In this document: positions 10,880 to 23,617 of the stretch, one piece after another
Layout: every line of letters starts with the position of its first letter
How positions within the stretch are numbered: position 1 is the stretch's first letter
Assembly (NCBI GenBank): GCA_963969595.1
Contig: OZ018413.1
Location: 3,350,501 to 3,414,500, forward strand
Length of the DNA: 64,000 bases
Origin: Neckera pumila
Taxonomy: Eukaryota; Streptophyta; Bryopsida; Hypnales; Neckeraceae
Reading direction: 5' to 3'
Notes under the pieces: model-generated
What the model was told of the DNA's origin: nothing
Databases searched by the model: none
What the model saw: only the letters and a program-made list of their open reading frames with translations
Translations under genes and position numbers: made by a program

Positions 10880-11200
10880 GATGAAAAGACAAGCTTCTTA
10901 TACAAGTGGGATGTTAGGAAGTAAAACAATTCATGTGGGATATGTAAATTAGGATTAGTAGAAGGTCAACCACTCATAGTCATAGTGAATCAAAAGCAAG
11001 ATTCTTGTTCAAAACAGAACTTCAGACCTCATTTCGATATGTTAGAATAAATTTTTACAATAAACTTTGGATTACGTAAATGTGGAAAATCAATCTAACA
11101 TTCATCTCCAAACTCTCGTTTGTGATTTTAAGCCTCCAATAAAAAGTTATAGACAAAGTTCAAAGAAGAGTTACAATGAAAGTAGTGAAAGTGTCCTCTT
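10880..11200 (+). repeat. Inverted-repeat family, copy 2
   Basis: CATGTGGGATATGTAAATTA, GGTCAACCACTCATAGTCAT, ACTTCAGACCTCATTT and TTTGTGATTTTAAGCCTCCA match the element at 3101-3640: the first blocks match its right arm in reverse complement and the last its centre. The copy therefore lacks one arm. Confidence 0.55.
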
Positions 11201-11202
11201 GA

Positions 11203-11230
11203 GTGTGCTTGAGGTCTACCTCAAGCACAC
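11203..11230. repeat. Perfect 13-bp hairpin
   Basis: GTGTGCTTGAGGT, two bases, then ACCTCAAGCACAC: an exact inverted repeat with a 2-base loop. CTCAAGCACAC repeats once more directly after it. Confidence 0.9.
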
Positions 11231-11241
11231 CTCAAGCACAC

Positions 11242-12297
11242 TTTGTTGATTCTACAAATTTAGAAGAGAATTGTATACCAATTTTTTTTAAGTTTTATTT
11301 TTAATTTTCTAATGTAATGAAAGTAGTGAAAGTGTGCTTATTGAGTTCTACAAATTCAAATCAATAGAAAAGTGACCTGATCAACGTAACCATATCAACA
11401 GAAAATCTGAATTTTCTATTAGTGGATTGTATACAACCAACACATAACCATTCTCTATTATGATTGGCAAAGCACCTCAAAAAGTAAGGATGTGTAGAGA
11501 GTAGTCAAAAATACAAGCTACGGGACCAACTAATAACTTGTAACAAACAAAAATTTGCAATTTCATTACACTGAACAATGTTGGCTTTGTGTATGAGATG
11601 TAACAAACACGTGAGATACACAGACACTCTCCTTGACGGTTTTGAGATTCCGGATTACAAAGGATGTCAAGAGACCATCACACAATGGGTCACAATAGCA
11701 CACCTTGACACCTTATAAACCTGCACAAATCACAAACACGCTCCAATGGCAAAATGAGAAATTTCAAATGATTTAAGAGTTGCACTAAAACCTACATTGC
11801 AAAAATACTACATCATACAAACTTGAATGCACAAAAGATTACACAAATACAATGGCACAAAGAAATTGAAGGATGTTGTTACTACTATACGATCTACGTT
11901 GTGAAAACGCTGTAAAATTCAGGTCAAGAATCTTGAACAAAATGGCCAAAACAAAATTATAAAAAACTCTATTACAAAAGTAAACAAACTAAGCTAAGTC
12001 TAGCAGTCTATGTCTTTGCTGAGGTCACGACTTTGATGACCGCAAATTTCTCGATGGGCTACAAATCCTATCTGACTACACATGGTTGCTTACTTACACA
12101 GCACTCTACAAGTTCACAAACAACAAATACTAACTGAGAGAATATCAAATCCCATGGAAGTTAATCCTTAACAACGCTACAAAGTGAATTGGCATTTTTT
12201 CTATAGGTTTTTAATAATTGAGCGAGTTGGAGTAACATGATTGAAATTATCAATTGAATCTCTAGCTACTATACAATGAACTAGAATCCTTTATAAA
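11242..12297. other. No recognisable feature
   Basis: AT-rich DNA without a convincing frame or repeat structure on either strand. Confidence 0.4.
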
Positions 12298-12309
12298 ATG
12301 AATTGTATT

Positions 12310-13010
12310 AAAAAAAAAAATCTAGAATCCGAGGGGGAGAATCCGACCACTTGCAACTTTCAACGAAGAACATATCCGGGCGTCTTGGCAACAACATTTC
12401 TTGTGATTCCGGTGAATCATCATCTCGTAATAAACCAAGGTTGTTACCGTCACATCATATCTGGATGTTCATTAGACCGACGGTACATCGAGATCCAATC
12501 ACAACGTCTGTCAAGATTCCAAAAATAAATAAAAATAATAACAATAATAATAACAATAATAATTATTGTTATTATTGTTATTTCTTGGATAGTCCATCTG
12601 TCAAGTTGGATGGCTTGGACGGTCCGTCAAGGTCAAAGGTCAGTCCGTCCATCTGACGGACAGGCCGTTCAAGCCATTTGAATTTTTTTTTGGCTAATGT
12701 GAATTCTGAGACATCATGACGTGTCCAAACTGATGTTGACAGACATTCCAATGGAAAAAGCTAGTGTCACATCCAAATAGACAAACCTGTAATGAATTGG
12801 AATCCAAGGCAGAGAATCTGTTTGCTTGTAGTCTCACTGGGACATGTTTGGGCGTCTTGATAGTGACATTTATGGCAATTGCGGTGGCTCATCAACCTAC
12901 TATTGTCATAGCAGAGGCTTCCATTTATGGCCACTGTCCATCTTGGAGCTTCCGGTTCATCTCATTGAAGGTAATAGATACATCAGTCACAATTGCTTCT
13001 ATGTTATTGT
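12310..13010 (+). repeat. Degenerate direct repeat with hairpins between the copies
   Basis: Two segments (about 12326-12530 and 12799-13005) share spaced words: GAATCC.AGG..GAGAATC, GGGCGTCTTG, ACATTT and CCGGTGAATCATC versus GCGGTGGCTCATC. Between them lie an AAT/ATT near-palindrome (12536-12582) and a GC-rich inverted repeat (GATGGCTTGGACGG near 12609; CCGTTCAAGCCAT near 12666). The two frames crossing the copies are repeat translations. Origin unknown. Confidence 0.4.
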
Positions 13011-13189
13011 TCATAATAATACAGCCCTCCAATAAACCTTAAAGGTTCTGTATATGGATGTCATAATTTTGAATGAGGCCTTGATACTCCTACAAAGCAT
13101 GGTTCTTGTTGTTCTTGTTGTCATGTGAACGCCTAAGAGGCGAGGCAGAGGGGCCTTTGACACCCTTTCTGTTAGTGTTGTCTAGTTCA

Positions 13190-13330
13190 CACTACAAGAG
13201 AAATTCTACCCCAAAAGATAAGAAGTTGACTTAAATTTATCAATAGCTTTATTAATTTGGAAGGGCTGATTCGAATGCCTAGTTGAGAGATTTTTGTCAA
13301 TTTTTTTGTCATTTTGGATAGATTACATTG
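13190..13330 (+). mobile_element. CACTA-like 5' terminus
   Basis: CACTACAAG at 13190-13198 is followed by sub-terminal TTGTCAA/TTGAC words and a block ATTCGAATGCCTAGTTGA. The same block occurs about 60 bases inside the terminus at 32645 (ATTCGAATGCTTAATTGA). No matching 3' end or transposase was found. Confidence 0.4.
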
Positions 13331-15480
13331 CGTACATTTCAATTGCAGTTGACATAATTCTCTCAAATCCCTAGCATATTTTCTGTCAAAATCTTGTCAA
13401 GTGGTTATCTTGATTGACCCTTTGCTAGTTTGGATTCCATGCTACAATTAGGGATTTTCACATGTCTGCCATAGAGCTTACAAAATTGTAGTACTATGAG
13501 ATTATAGAAGTTTTGTGCTCTTCAACGTTGTGGACCTTTTTTAAAAATTTAGAAAATTATTCTACTCCAACATGTGGACATCAATAGTATAGACAATTGC
13601 AGCGTGAAGGTTGTTTTCAGAGACGGATCCTTCCCATTCTGCAAGTACCCTATGAAATCTATAAAACACTATCTACAATCATGTTTGAACAATAGAGAAT
13701 TTAACATATGCAAAGTGTATAAATAATTCATTGCTATCAAGGCATATACAAGTGTCCAGAAGACGACCTCTTCTTGGGGTTGCACCAATTTCTTTGGCAT
13801 TCTTTGAATCTATATGTAGCAAGTAGCAACAACTCATAGTACTTATTGGGATCCAAATTTCAACCACTTATAGTTTGCCATATGGATAGCTTCATTCAGG
13901 CCAAACAATACATACGATTTATCCCTTGAAAAATGAATGGTCTCTATCTATACAGAAGAGTCTATTTCAAGAGATCTAGTATCAACAGTACTCCAAGAGC
14001 GTGCTTGATACTCATGCACCAATGATGCAAACATAGACTCTGGTTGTTACTTTATCAACTTTACTAGAGTCATACTTCTTCACCCTACTTGCAGTCCACA
14101 TCAACCCTACAACGCAAACCCACTCTTAGGACATGGCAAATTCCTTTCTTCAAGTTGATGATCATCTTTCCAAAATGAATTTGAAGAATAATACTCGTGA
14201 TGCTTTCAATAGAGCAGGGTGAAGCATTTAAGGTAACAAAATTCCTTTCCTTTGATTGGTTTAGCTGTGTTGTTTTCCTTTGTTCTTTTATGTATTTTTT
14301 ATGTCAATTTTTAACATAACAGTAATGAGCATGATAGATTCCACATGTATGACTCCTATTTGACTGAGTATGTGACATGCTAATATTTTGAGAAGGATAA
14401 GGTTTCTTGTGAAGAAGATTGGGCACTTGTTCTTCAACTGCATCATAAATGCAATGGATAATTTTAAGCTCATTATCAATCTAAATGATACTAAAGGAAT
14501 TATTCCTTACTTATGTATGCATAACGTGTCTATATCTATATAAATAGGAAACAATTAGCCTAATGAAGATGTCAACATTAAGGCTCTCAGATAGGCGGGT
14601 GAGATACTAAATGATTTTGTTTGACTAGATGCATTGTCTATCTTGAAATTTTTACCTTCACGATTGTAATAGCCATATTTTTTGGGTCTTGTCATTCTAA
14701 ATCCACATATGGAAAGGAATTAGTCTTTCATTAACTTCAATGATTCTTACAAAAAACTCTACACATTCAGACAATTTCTAAGTTGGATGGAAGATAAACT
14801 TATGGCTTTCCTTAAAATACAATTTTGTCACTGTAAATTTGTCGAATTCAAGGTCCACCACTCTAGTCTTAATAGAAGTTTTTTTTAAGCTTGGATATAA
14901 GGATTTTTGGAGTGATGAATAACAATGGCATATTTTTATATGTTGTTGATCTTGATGAACCTTTCAATGAATACAATGACCAGACGTGGATGAATATAAA
15001 ATAGGAGGCTCAGAAATCGACCATTTAAAGGCTGGTCTGCCTTTCTCATGTGGTTCCTTGGATGGAAATATTTTTAGCTCATTTTTTTCAAAGAGAGAAA
15101 AATAGATGAGGATTCTAACTCAAGTCGTTTATATTTTTTGAAGCATTTTTTAATTAGTTATGAATTTTCAAATGAGATGTGTCATAGTTCCCTATTTATA
15201 ACCCTAGGTCTTCCATGAATCGTTTACTTGTAATTCTAAAGAAAGATGGCAAAAGCGAAGAGAATGATTGGCTCTTGCGATTAATAATGCTTTTTTCCTT
15301 GATTCTTTCAATGACTATAGTGTTCACTATTAAAACTACCTCATGTCCATTTCACAACCATTTATAGGGGTGGTTCTTAATGATTGTGCAATTTAGGCTT
15401 TCCATGCCAATCATGTGTGAGAGGTAAATTAATCCAAGTGAGGTTCCCAATTCTACATGTGTCTTGTCATTAAAGAGAGT
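13331..15480. other. AT-rich DNA with unplaced protein-like fragments
   Basis: Around 14380-14520 and 14700-15080 the plus strand gives short interrupted stretches such as NDSYKKLYTFRQFLSWMEDK across frame changes. Nothing recognisable could be assembled. It lies upstream of the DUF4864-like gene and may contain old transposon sequence. Confidence 0.25.
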
Positions 15481-15831
15481 GTCAAATTAAGAGGTGTCTC
15501 CTCATGGATTCTGACCTAATTATTGTAAGACCATTTGCAATGCAACCGGCACCTTGCACAATATCGGCACTGTGTAGGGTGGACAAGGATTTTGATTTAA
15601 AACTGTGCTCCAATGCAATCGGTATGGAGACCTCCACTTTCACGGGCTCGGTATGGCCCCCTTGAGATCGGCATATTTTGTCATTTTGCCAAACCCGGCA
15701 AATCTCTCGGCAAGTTGATTGATGGGAGTCATCATGACAAAAAGGATTGCACAAGGACGACGAAGCCCAGAACTCCGTCGGTTGCAGCTGCTGCTTGAGA
15801 ATTTCGAAGCTTTTGAAGCTTTTCGGCAGCT

Positions 15832-18800
15832 ATGGCCTCCCTTGCTCCGCACCCCTGCTGGTTGTGCAAGGACCAGAGACGGGGTACCGATGGTTCTGTT
15901 GCCAAATCTCTGAATTCATGGAACAAGAGCATATGCCAATTTGCAGAGACAAGAGTTTACAACAACAGCAGGGGAGCTCCACTAGCCGTGCGCTCCAGTC
16001 GTCATTGCGTTGTGGTCCCTCGTGCTGCATCTGGTTTGAATCTACACTCAAAGCTCTTCATCATGACCTTCTCTGAAATGGCATTCTGGAATATCCTACA
16101 CTTGCCACATTATCACATTCGAATTATGTTAGAGTGAAAACGTGGGAACCCAAGTGGTAAGATTTAAGAGATTTGATTGTGTTTCTAGTGATTGTTGTTT
16201 CTTTCTCTGTGCTCTTGTTCGTTTTGGAAATTTGAGAGTTGGGTTTGAAACGAGGGAGCCCGTTTGAGGTCTCGATTTTACAGGAAAACGATTTTAGGTC
16301 TCGTTTTTTGGGTTTTAGAGTTTGAGGTGTCTCATAAAATAGCATTTATAGGAAAACTAGGCTTTTTTTATTGTGATTTGTGAACATCAATTATGGGGAG
16401 ATGTGTCATGGGGAGATGATCTGTAAGTAGGTTGATTTAATGGGTAGAAATCCCATTACCTTCATTGAATCTGTTGATGACTAGGAACTAATTAATTTGG
16501 ACATGTCCATGCTTCTCTTGTCTTTGCAAGATCAATCTTCCTGTGATGTTGGCAAAATTTTTTGTAACGATCGAATTTTACTGAGAACATGGTTTTTGAG
16601 CTACACCAAGATGAATTGACTGATGGCTCTGAGTAGGGGCAATCAACATGATCTCGAAAGCTGCGGTCCAGTTAATAATATTTTTTGAAAGCTGGGAGGG
16701 CTCACTTCCATATGCTTTGTTGATTTTTTTGGTCGATTCGGCAGTTCTGTTTTCATCAATATCAGGCTCATTACGTGATCGAGACCAGTTTTGTTTCCCA
16801 TGAATGTAACACACTACATAGAGTTGTTACAATCGTTACACTGCATTTTAGAACCTTCTTCTGATTCTAGAACCTTTTTCTCAACTGGAAAGCAATTTGT
16901 GGTAAGGCAGGGAGCAATGGCGAGAGTTCCGAGGCGGATACGATGCTGGCGGAGTTCATGCAGCATGTGGATACCACACAACAGCTGTGGCCGTTAGAGG
17001 GACGCAAACCCACGGCTCTCATGCCCCCAACCACTGTTGTTAGGGTTCAGGTGAGAGTTTCTGGTGCCTCGTTCTTCAGGTAGTTGATTTTGATGTTTCC
17101 TTGTTTGATAGAGGATCCAGCTTCGACTTTGGCCCCGCCTGCACCAACCAAATAGCAATTTTAGCTAACTGGAATTTGTTACTTATAAATGCCCGCAGTC
17201 CCTAAGTAGCATCTAGCAAATTGGTGCTAATTCCGACCAACTAGTTTGGACTGAATATTCATTCGTTTCCACTTGTTAATTCTTGATTTTGGATAATACA
17301 TTAGCTGTGCGTATACCAATTGTTTGAAGTGATTTAATCCACTTGCACCAACCCATTAGCGAACAGGTAGCTAACTTGAAAGTTTAACTCCCTTTTAGTT
17401 ACAATTAGGTACCTTGCAAATGTGAGCACACAATAGGTTAGTTTACTTCCTAGCTAATGTGGCTTAGCACCCATGCTAGACAATTGGCGCTACTTGGTGG
17501 GTACGGCCGGGTCTAATTACACTACTCACCCTGCATACTTGAATGAAATGTTCATCTCATGCGTATGTTGAAGTGTCTGGGTCTATTGTGAACAAGCATT
17601 CAAATGTGAAGCGTTTACACTGGGTCAGAACTATGATGTGGTAGGTTCAGAAATGTGAACATTTGTTTTATTTGCAATATCTCAAATAAATTGTTGCAGT
17701 AGCACTGTCTTTGTGATATTTCTACCACAAGGTCACATCCGAAACAAGTGTGATGACGTTGTGGTTGTTCAGCAGAGTTAAGATGTTTGGGATTTATTAG
17801 TTGCAATATTATTTTCTGACATCCTTTCTGTGTTTAGATGGATGCGTTGATGCGCAATGATTGGCCTGAGGAAGATAGTGGCATCAAAACAGCTTTTGCA
17901 TTTGCAATGCCCGCTAGGGTGGAGGAGATCCTTGCGGGCAAGGTAATCTTTTGTCCCGGAGCCTATGTTTATATCCATTTAGAGTAAACTTTGCTCTCAA
18001 AGAAACTGGTATTCCTACCTTTTGATTTCCGCTTTCCCATTTGCGTTAGTAGGAGGTGAAATTAAATTGTCGAAATTGAAGACTTGTTTTCTTAAACTTT
18101 ATTCAAGTTCTGACGTCCTTTTTCATGATCCAGCGAATTTTAGCTGTTTGGTTATAATTCCTCGCCTTAATTCTAAGTGCCCAAATGGTCAAGAGCGGAC
18201 ACTTTCATATCGTTAGAGCTTTGAAATAAATCATGTAGGAAGCTTCAAGGAAGGTTTAAATAGCAAGATCAAATCATACCCTAGATTTTTGAACAGTAGA
18301 AATATGTTTGAAAGTTACTGCAACCAACAAGTTAGCTTCCAAAGTGGACTTCTGTTTTTTCGCTTGGACATTTTTGGGTTAACATGCTCGTAATCTGAAC
18401 CTGATTACATTGAAACCTTTGGCTTTCAAGGTAAGGGGTCCAGTGAGCGCTGCCAGAGCCTGGGACGCGACTGAAAGATACTTGACTCTTGAGGAATTCG
18501 GGTCTACTGTCCGTGATCCAATGTATTCACCACTTCTCAACTTCTCAGAGTGGGAGGTATGATTATCTTTTCACTTCCATATATTTTCAACAATGAATAC
18601 TTGTCCGTTCATCGTCCCTTGAGTTCAGTTCGTGTTGACCTCACAGATGATCACCTGAGTGTTGTGCGTCTCCAGTTCTGAGGTTCCTCTCATGCTTCTG
18701 CAGATGGTATCACCCATGGTATTTCATGGACCAGGAGATAAAAGAGGTCTACAAGCAGTGAAGGTGAAGTTCAACTCAGAAGACGGGGAAGAAGTGAAGA

Positions 18801-19682
18801 GGGTCTTCACGTTTTGTTTAGAGAAGGTACGTTAGTCTGCCTCAAATGCACAATGCACTTGCATATTCTGTACACTGAGACCACTTCAGATTGCACAGGC
18901 CTAAGCAACAAACATGAGACAATAAGTTCGAAATTTGAACCAACATCATGTGTAACTATGGGTGAGATAACAAGCTTAAAAGAATCTATTGCGTATATGA
19001 CTATTTATGATGCATTTGAGATACCAAATGTGCTCAAAGAGGTAACCTGCTGTAGTTATCTCAAATATTTTAGCTTGCCACATAGGAGCCATGAAGCGTC
19101 ACCACTTCATTCTCATTCTAATTACTTGGACCACTGTAGTTTGACCTGTCGTTTGTCATTAAACAACTCAAAACTTTCCAAAACAGTTTTTTTGGAAGAT
19201 TTCAATTTTTTATAAATCTGAATTAATGGAGAGTTTGAAGAACATGTGAGAATATTCTACAGTTTTCTATATAATAACGAAATGGTTTTGTCAAAAAGAT
19301 AAACAAACGTTTAATACAAAACCGAACGACTTGTCGTACTATAGTAGTGTATAGTTGACGTTGAACAAAATGAGGTAAACAAAAGAACAATGACGCTTGC
19401 TCCAATCATGACTTAGATTTTTGCCTCTCTCAAACTTCTTGCTTCGACTTGTGCAACGTAAAGCGTCCCTGCTCAGGCTCGTGGACTGAGATTTGCAATT
19501 CTTATCTCCAGTCCGAAACTTCATTCCAAATGTCTTAGATAAGGATGTGACAGAAGACAACTTTGGTTTAGTGAAAGTTTTGTTATTCATGTCAAGCTTC
19601 CTGAATGCAGGTGCGAAATGGCGCTTTCAAAGATTGCTGGATGGTTGTAGGTTTAAGGATAGGTGATTATGCCAATGTTTAG
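15832..19682 (+). CDS. Chloroplast-targeted DUF4864-like protein, six exons
   Basis: Six exons: 15832-16033, 16911-17050, 17838-17942, 18431-18556, 18704-18826 and 19611-19682. All five introns are GT-AG and the phases (1,0,0,0,0) fit, giving 768 nt and 255 residues ending in TAG. Residues 1 to about 65 (MASLAPHPCW, later VVVPRAAS) are rich in Ser, Arg and Ala with few acidic residues, as in a plastid transit peptide. The mature part holds VVRVQMDALMRNDWPEEDSG, IKTAFAFAMP, LTLEEFGSTVRDPMYSPLLN, SPMVFHGPGDKRGLQAVKVK, FTFCLEK and the C-terminal CWMVVGLRIGDYANV. This order matches the plant DUF4864 family, whose function is unknown. The start is the first ATG of the transit exon, which lies in locally GC-richer DNA. 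No internal stop, so it appears functional. The family name is from memory; the gene model is read directly. Confidence 0.85.
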
Positions 19683-19974
19683 GTCTTATTTTAGTTTTGT
19701 TTTTAGGACGACGCATCCCATTTAGGAACAGATATCTGAGGGTATGCATGTAACACCAATTTTGACTATGATTGAGAGGAGTAAACAGGGATGTGGCGAA
19801 TAAGTCATTGGATTGCTTGAAGGTTTTTTTAGAAATAATTTGGTAGAAATCGTAGATCTTGTGAATTGAATTGCTACTTCATTGAAAAGCAGAGCAGTGT
19901 TCTTCATCCACTGGGCCTAGTCAAGTGTTGATTCTTCAAGAATGTGGAAGCTCATAAATCATACCTAGCTTGTA

Positions 19975-20055
19975 CTCCCTCTGTTTCTGAAAAAGACCCG
20001 TGTTTCCTTTGTAAAATACAATGGAAACACAGGTCTTTTTTAGAAACAGAGGGAG
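19975..20055. mobile_element. Stowaway-type MITE
   Basis: This 81-bp element has TIRs CTCCCTCTGTTTCTGAAAAA and its reverse complement ending GAAACAGAGGGAG. TA duplications lie at 19973-19974 and 20056-20057. Almost the whole length is inverted repeat (GACCCGTGTTTCC pairing with GGAAACACAGGTC). It lies about 290 bp downstream of the DUF4864-like stop codon. Confidence 0.92.
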
Positions 20056-20721
20056 TACTTGTTACGGCCACTTTCTTAATTTCATGAATCAGAGCTTCAA
20101 GACTACACTGATATAAAGTTTAGTGCAATAAGTATAAACTATTTTGTAGGTTCAATGCAAATTTGAACAGCATCTTTATTTGGATAAGATTGGAACTTCA
20201 TTTAGCAGAGAAAGGTAAATCCTAAGCTCCGAAGCCATTGGTTGACTATTCACTGAAAAGTTTTTTTGTATTTTGATGGTAGCTAGGAAATAAAAAATAA
20301 AAGATTCATTTACTATATATTATTTAATAGATGACACTTATAAAATGAATAGTGTAATTTCTCAAAACATAGGTAGAAGATACTAAATGCTTGGGAACTT
20401 GACTTGAGGTTGTATTTTGATCATTTTGTCAGATATTCATGTTTTCACATACAATACTAGGTAGTGGTGTAAGCAAGACTTGGCTAAATATCTATGGCCA
20501 TTGATGAAATGGGATTTTCTATTGTTACTTTTGTCATCTTCAACATCCCAATTTGAAACTACATAAAATATTTGAACTTAGTGACAAAATAGTGATTTCA
20601 ATAGATTTGGCTCTTATTTCCAAAGATTTCTCCTCAACTCTAGTCATTGGTCCAAAAATCACATCAGAAGTGAAGTAAATAGTTCCTACTATCTACCTAA
20701 ACTTTGAAAAGATGAAACATG

Positions 20722-20814
20722 TGACTAAAGTACTTTGTCAAAAATTATATAATGACTAAAGTACTTTGTCAAAAATTATATAATGACTAAAGTACTTTGT
20801 CAAAAATTATATAA
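20722..20814 (+). repeat. 31-bp perfect tandem repeat, three copies
   Basis: Three successive units of TGACTAAAGTACTTTGTCAA plus AAATTATATAA are essentially identical. The lack of divergence suggests recent expansion or active slippage. Confidence 0.9.
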
Positions 20815-21568
20815 TTTATGCACTAGATCTCCTTTTGTGCAATTCTACCTCTATTTTGAAGGGTTTAGGCATCCCTATAACTTTGAAATGCACATTTGAA
20901 GGGCCTAAAGACACTAATGTCCAGAATATATGATTATAAGTGTCCATTTGGATGATTTCACCTAAGCTTTTAGGATGGGAAAAAGCTTTATTCATCCAAT
21001 TTTTTTTTAAACTTGCTTGAACACATTTTTAGTGAACAGTATTGCAAATTCCATCATTATAGTATTATTAATTTTTAAAAAGAAGAAAATGCTTAATCCA
21101 TGGATCACCCTTGTAGTGTAGTTTGGCCATTTCTTGCTATTTATTCTTGATGTGAATTTAAGCCATAAAAATGATATATTTTGAACTTGAATCCAGCTAA
21201 TGAAACGAAGTTTACCAACTACAAAGTGCAGTTCCTACTCAAATTAGAAAACTTGAAAACTTTATAAATTTCAATATTTTATAGCAATATAAATTCTTGT
21301 CCTATAACCATGATTTGTTGATTTTTAAATTTTAGAGTGACTCATTAACTTCGATATATACCATGATGTTATACACTATAATATACATCTATGGTAAAAA
21401 ATTTAGATTTTTTAAATATATTTTGTATTTGATGCAAATTTTCTTCATTTTTTTTCCAGGAAATTTGTAGTAATTTTCAATTTTCCCTCCAAAATTTGAA
21501 GATTTTATGATTTGTAGTAGACACATGATTTCATCTCAAAAAAATAAATATAAAAATTTTCATCCATA
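20815..21568. other. No recognisable feature
   Basis: AT-rich sequence with no supported frame, tandem array or inverted repeat. Confidence 0.4.
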
Positions 21569-22078
21569 CTCCCTCCGTTTCAAAATGATCTTCTAGTTCT
21601 CCTTAGTTTCTGTCTCAAAACAATCTTCTAGTTGCACATGACATTACAAATTAGCTAGATTTAGCTTTCGGTTGTTATTTGAAATCGGCAAAGCAACTTT
21701 GGGTGGTAGTTTCTCCTCCATCTATACAATCATCAATTGAAAGACAAATAAAATGACTCAAGGGATCGATCAATACCATTTGTTTTTATATTTTGCATAT
21801 TGTTGAGTGTTGTTGATTGAAGGAGATGGTCTAGACCTTTTGGACAAAATGATGACCTCATATACTCAATAATTGAGTGCCCAGCAATGCTCCTTGAAAA
21901 TGCGCTAAAATTGTCACTTTCACTACTTAAAAACTGCACTTTAAGAAGGGCTTTGAAACTCAAAACCTCAAGTGCAACAAACTCTACATACAACTTGAAT
22001 GGTTTGGAATAACATTATTTTCAGCCTAAATTCCAAACATTTAGTCCAACTAGAAAGATCATTTTGGGATAGAGGGAG
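21569..22078. mobile_element. Long nonautonomous Tc1/mariner (Stowaway-like) element
   Basis: TIRs CTCCCTCCGTTTCAAAATGA (left) and, reverse-complemented from the right, CTCCCTCTATCCCAAAATGA continue through TCTTCTAGTT/TCTTTCTAGTT. TA flanks both ends (21567-21568, 22079-22080). At 510 bp it is longer than typical Stowaway MITEs. The 86-residue minus-strand frame inside has no mariner DDD signature. Confidence 0.88.
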
Positions 22079-22231
22079 TATCTAGTTGCAAAATGGCAAC
22101 AAACAATAGTGATGGATAGTGAAGCTTAAAATCAGTGGTCTTTCCACAATTAAACTGCTCCTTCCACAAAGAGAAGTGCAAAATCTGACGTGCACTCTAA
22201 TATTTAGGGTAGGTGGTGGAAATGCTTTAAC

Positions 22232-23018
22232 CCCTAAATGCCTGAGCAACCATATTTGGTTTTTAGGCTCATTTTGGTTCGGGCAGTTAAATTCCTTTGA
22301 CCATTTTAAATTTTTTACGGGCAATTTTGAAGGTTAATTACTGAAATTTGTTAATTTTCATTGAAAAGGTAAGTATTTGATTTTTAAGAGGTCCTCAAAG
22401 GCATATATGTTAGAGTAAAGCTTAGTAATTTTACTTGATTTCCCGGATTTAAGGAAAGATTGGCAATTTCTCTTGAATTGAGATCTAAAAAATTGTATTT
22501 ATTTGTTTGCTTTGAAAATGGTCCCAATGGAAAGTGTAAAGTGTTTTCATGATTTTCACCATTGAAAATTTAAACATGCAAGCGTAAATTTGGAATTATT
22601 TGCAATTTCTACTAATAAAAAAAAATTGCATTTCAACAATTGCAAGGTGGATTGTGTAATGAGTTTGATAGCTTTTTATATAGAATTAAGTTTTTGAAAG
22701 TGTTTTTAGTGTGCTAATATGATTTGTAGTTGTTCATATCACCTCCGATCCCAAAAAACTTTTGTATGCAAATTTCTCAAACATTGTGGAGAGGGGCAGC
22801 ATACTAAAAATAGGAAATACACATTTTTCTTGTTATAATTTCACAACTCCTATGCACTTTCACACTCAAAATTGGTGTACATACTAATAAGCAAACTCTT
22901 CAAACGTCTATATGGTTAGATTTCAACAAAAAAACAATTTGCTTCATTGGGGATAACTATAGTTCATGCTCTTTTCTCATAAGAAAAACACACTTGGAAA
23001 GGCTTAGGCATTTAGGGG
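22232..23018. mobile_element. TTAA-flanked nonautonomous element (copy B)
   Basis: TTAA (22228-22231) precedes CCCCTAAATGCCTGAGC. The other end is GGCTTAGGCATTTAGGGG followed by TTAA (23019-23022). The TIRs match at about 14 of the first 15 bases. The 787-bp interior has no transposase frame. An inverted, end-eroded copy lies at 54946-55720. Confidence 0.68.
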
Positions 23019-23022
23019 TTAA

Positions 23023-23617
23023 GAGGGTTTCGTGATCTCTAAGAATGACTTCGATGACAGCCAATTAGTGACCACGTTGTTCCACAATGATGTTCTTGTG
23101 GCGATCTTTGCAGTTATCAGTGCCTACACCCTTTAGAGTCTTTACTTTCTTAGTTGGTGATTGGATATGGCACTGAGACAGTGAAACTCTAACACTGGTT
23201 TCGACGAAACCATCCCTCAGAAGATTGATTTCAAATTTGAGTAAAAGATTAATTACATCCAAGAGCTTATTTGTTCGATACAATCTGGTGCAATCCCAAC
23301 TTTGCATCCAGCATAACCAAGCTGTGAAAACCCGCACTTATTGGTGATATTCACAACCTGCAGAGAACTTGCAGTTCCACGAGAGATCCAAGTTCACAAT
23401 TCTTACAGTGAGTGTCAAGCTGCGAAGTAACTCTGTATAGAAAGACGGTACGTCACAGCGTCACAACCACAGAGCAGTAAAAAATTTAAACTGAATCAAC
23501 CTGTCGCGAGTTGCAGAGACGAGACCTCGATGTAGAGCTGGGGTGCAACAAATGCAGGAAGAGATGGTCCAATAGGAACGATTGCCGTTTTCATGTTACA
23601 AGCTCAAAAACAAAGAC
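23023..23617 (-). other. 3' flank of the eL31 gene
   Basis: Less AT-rich than the surroundings. It includes a 90-codon minus-strand frame (23065-23337) with no recognisable domain. It probably contains the eL31 3' UTR and flank; no clear AATAAA signal was found close to the stop. Confidence 0.35.

Noticed and set aside
12298..13042. Two overlapping frames considered as a secreted or membrane protein
   Set aside because: The frames cover a degenerate direct repeat and a trinucleotide tract, and two frames are equally open, so neither is supported.
18814..19215. 133-codon plus-strand frame
   Set aside because: It begins inside exon 5 of the DUF4864-like gene in another frame and runs into intron 5; a shadow.
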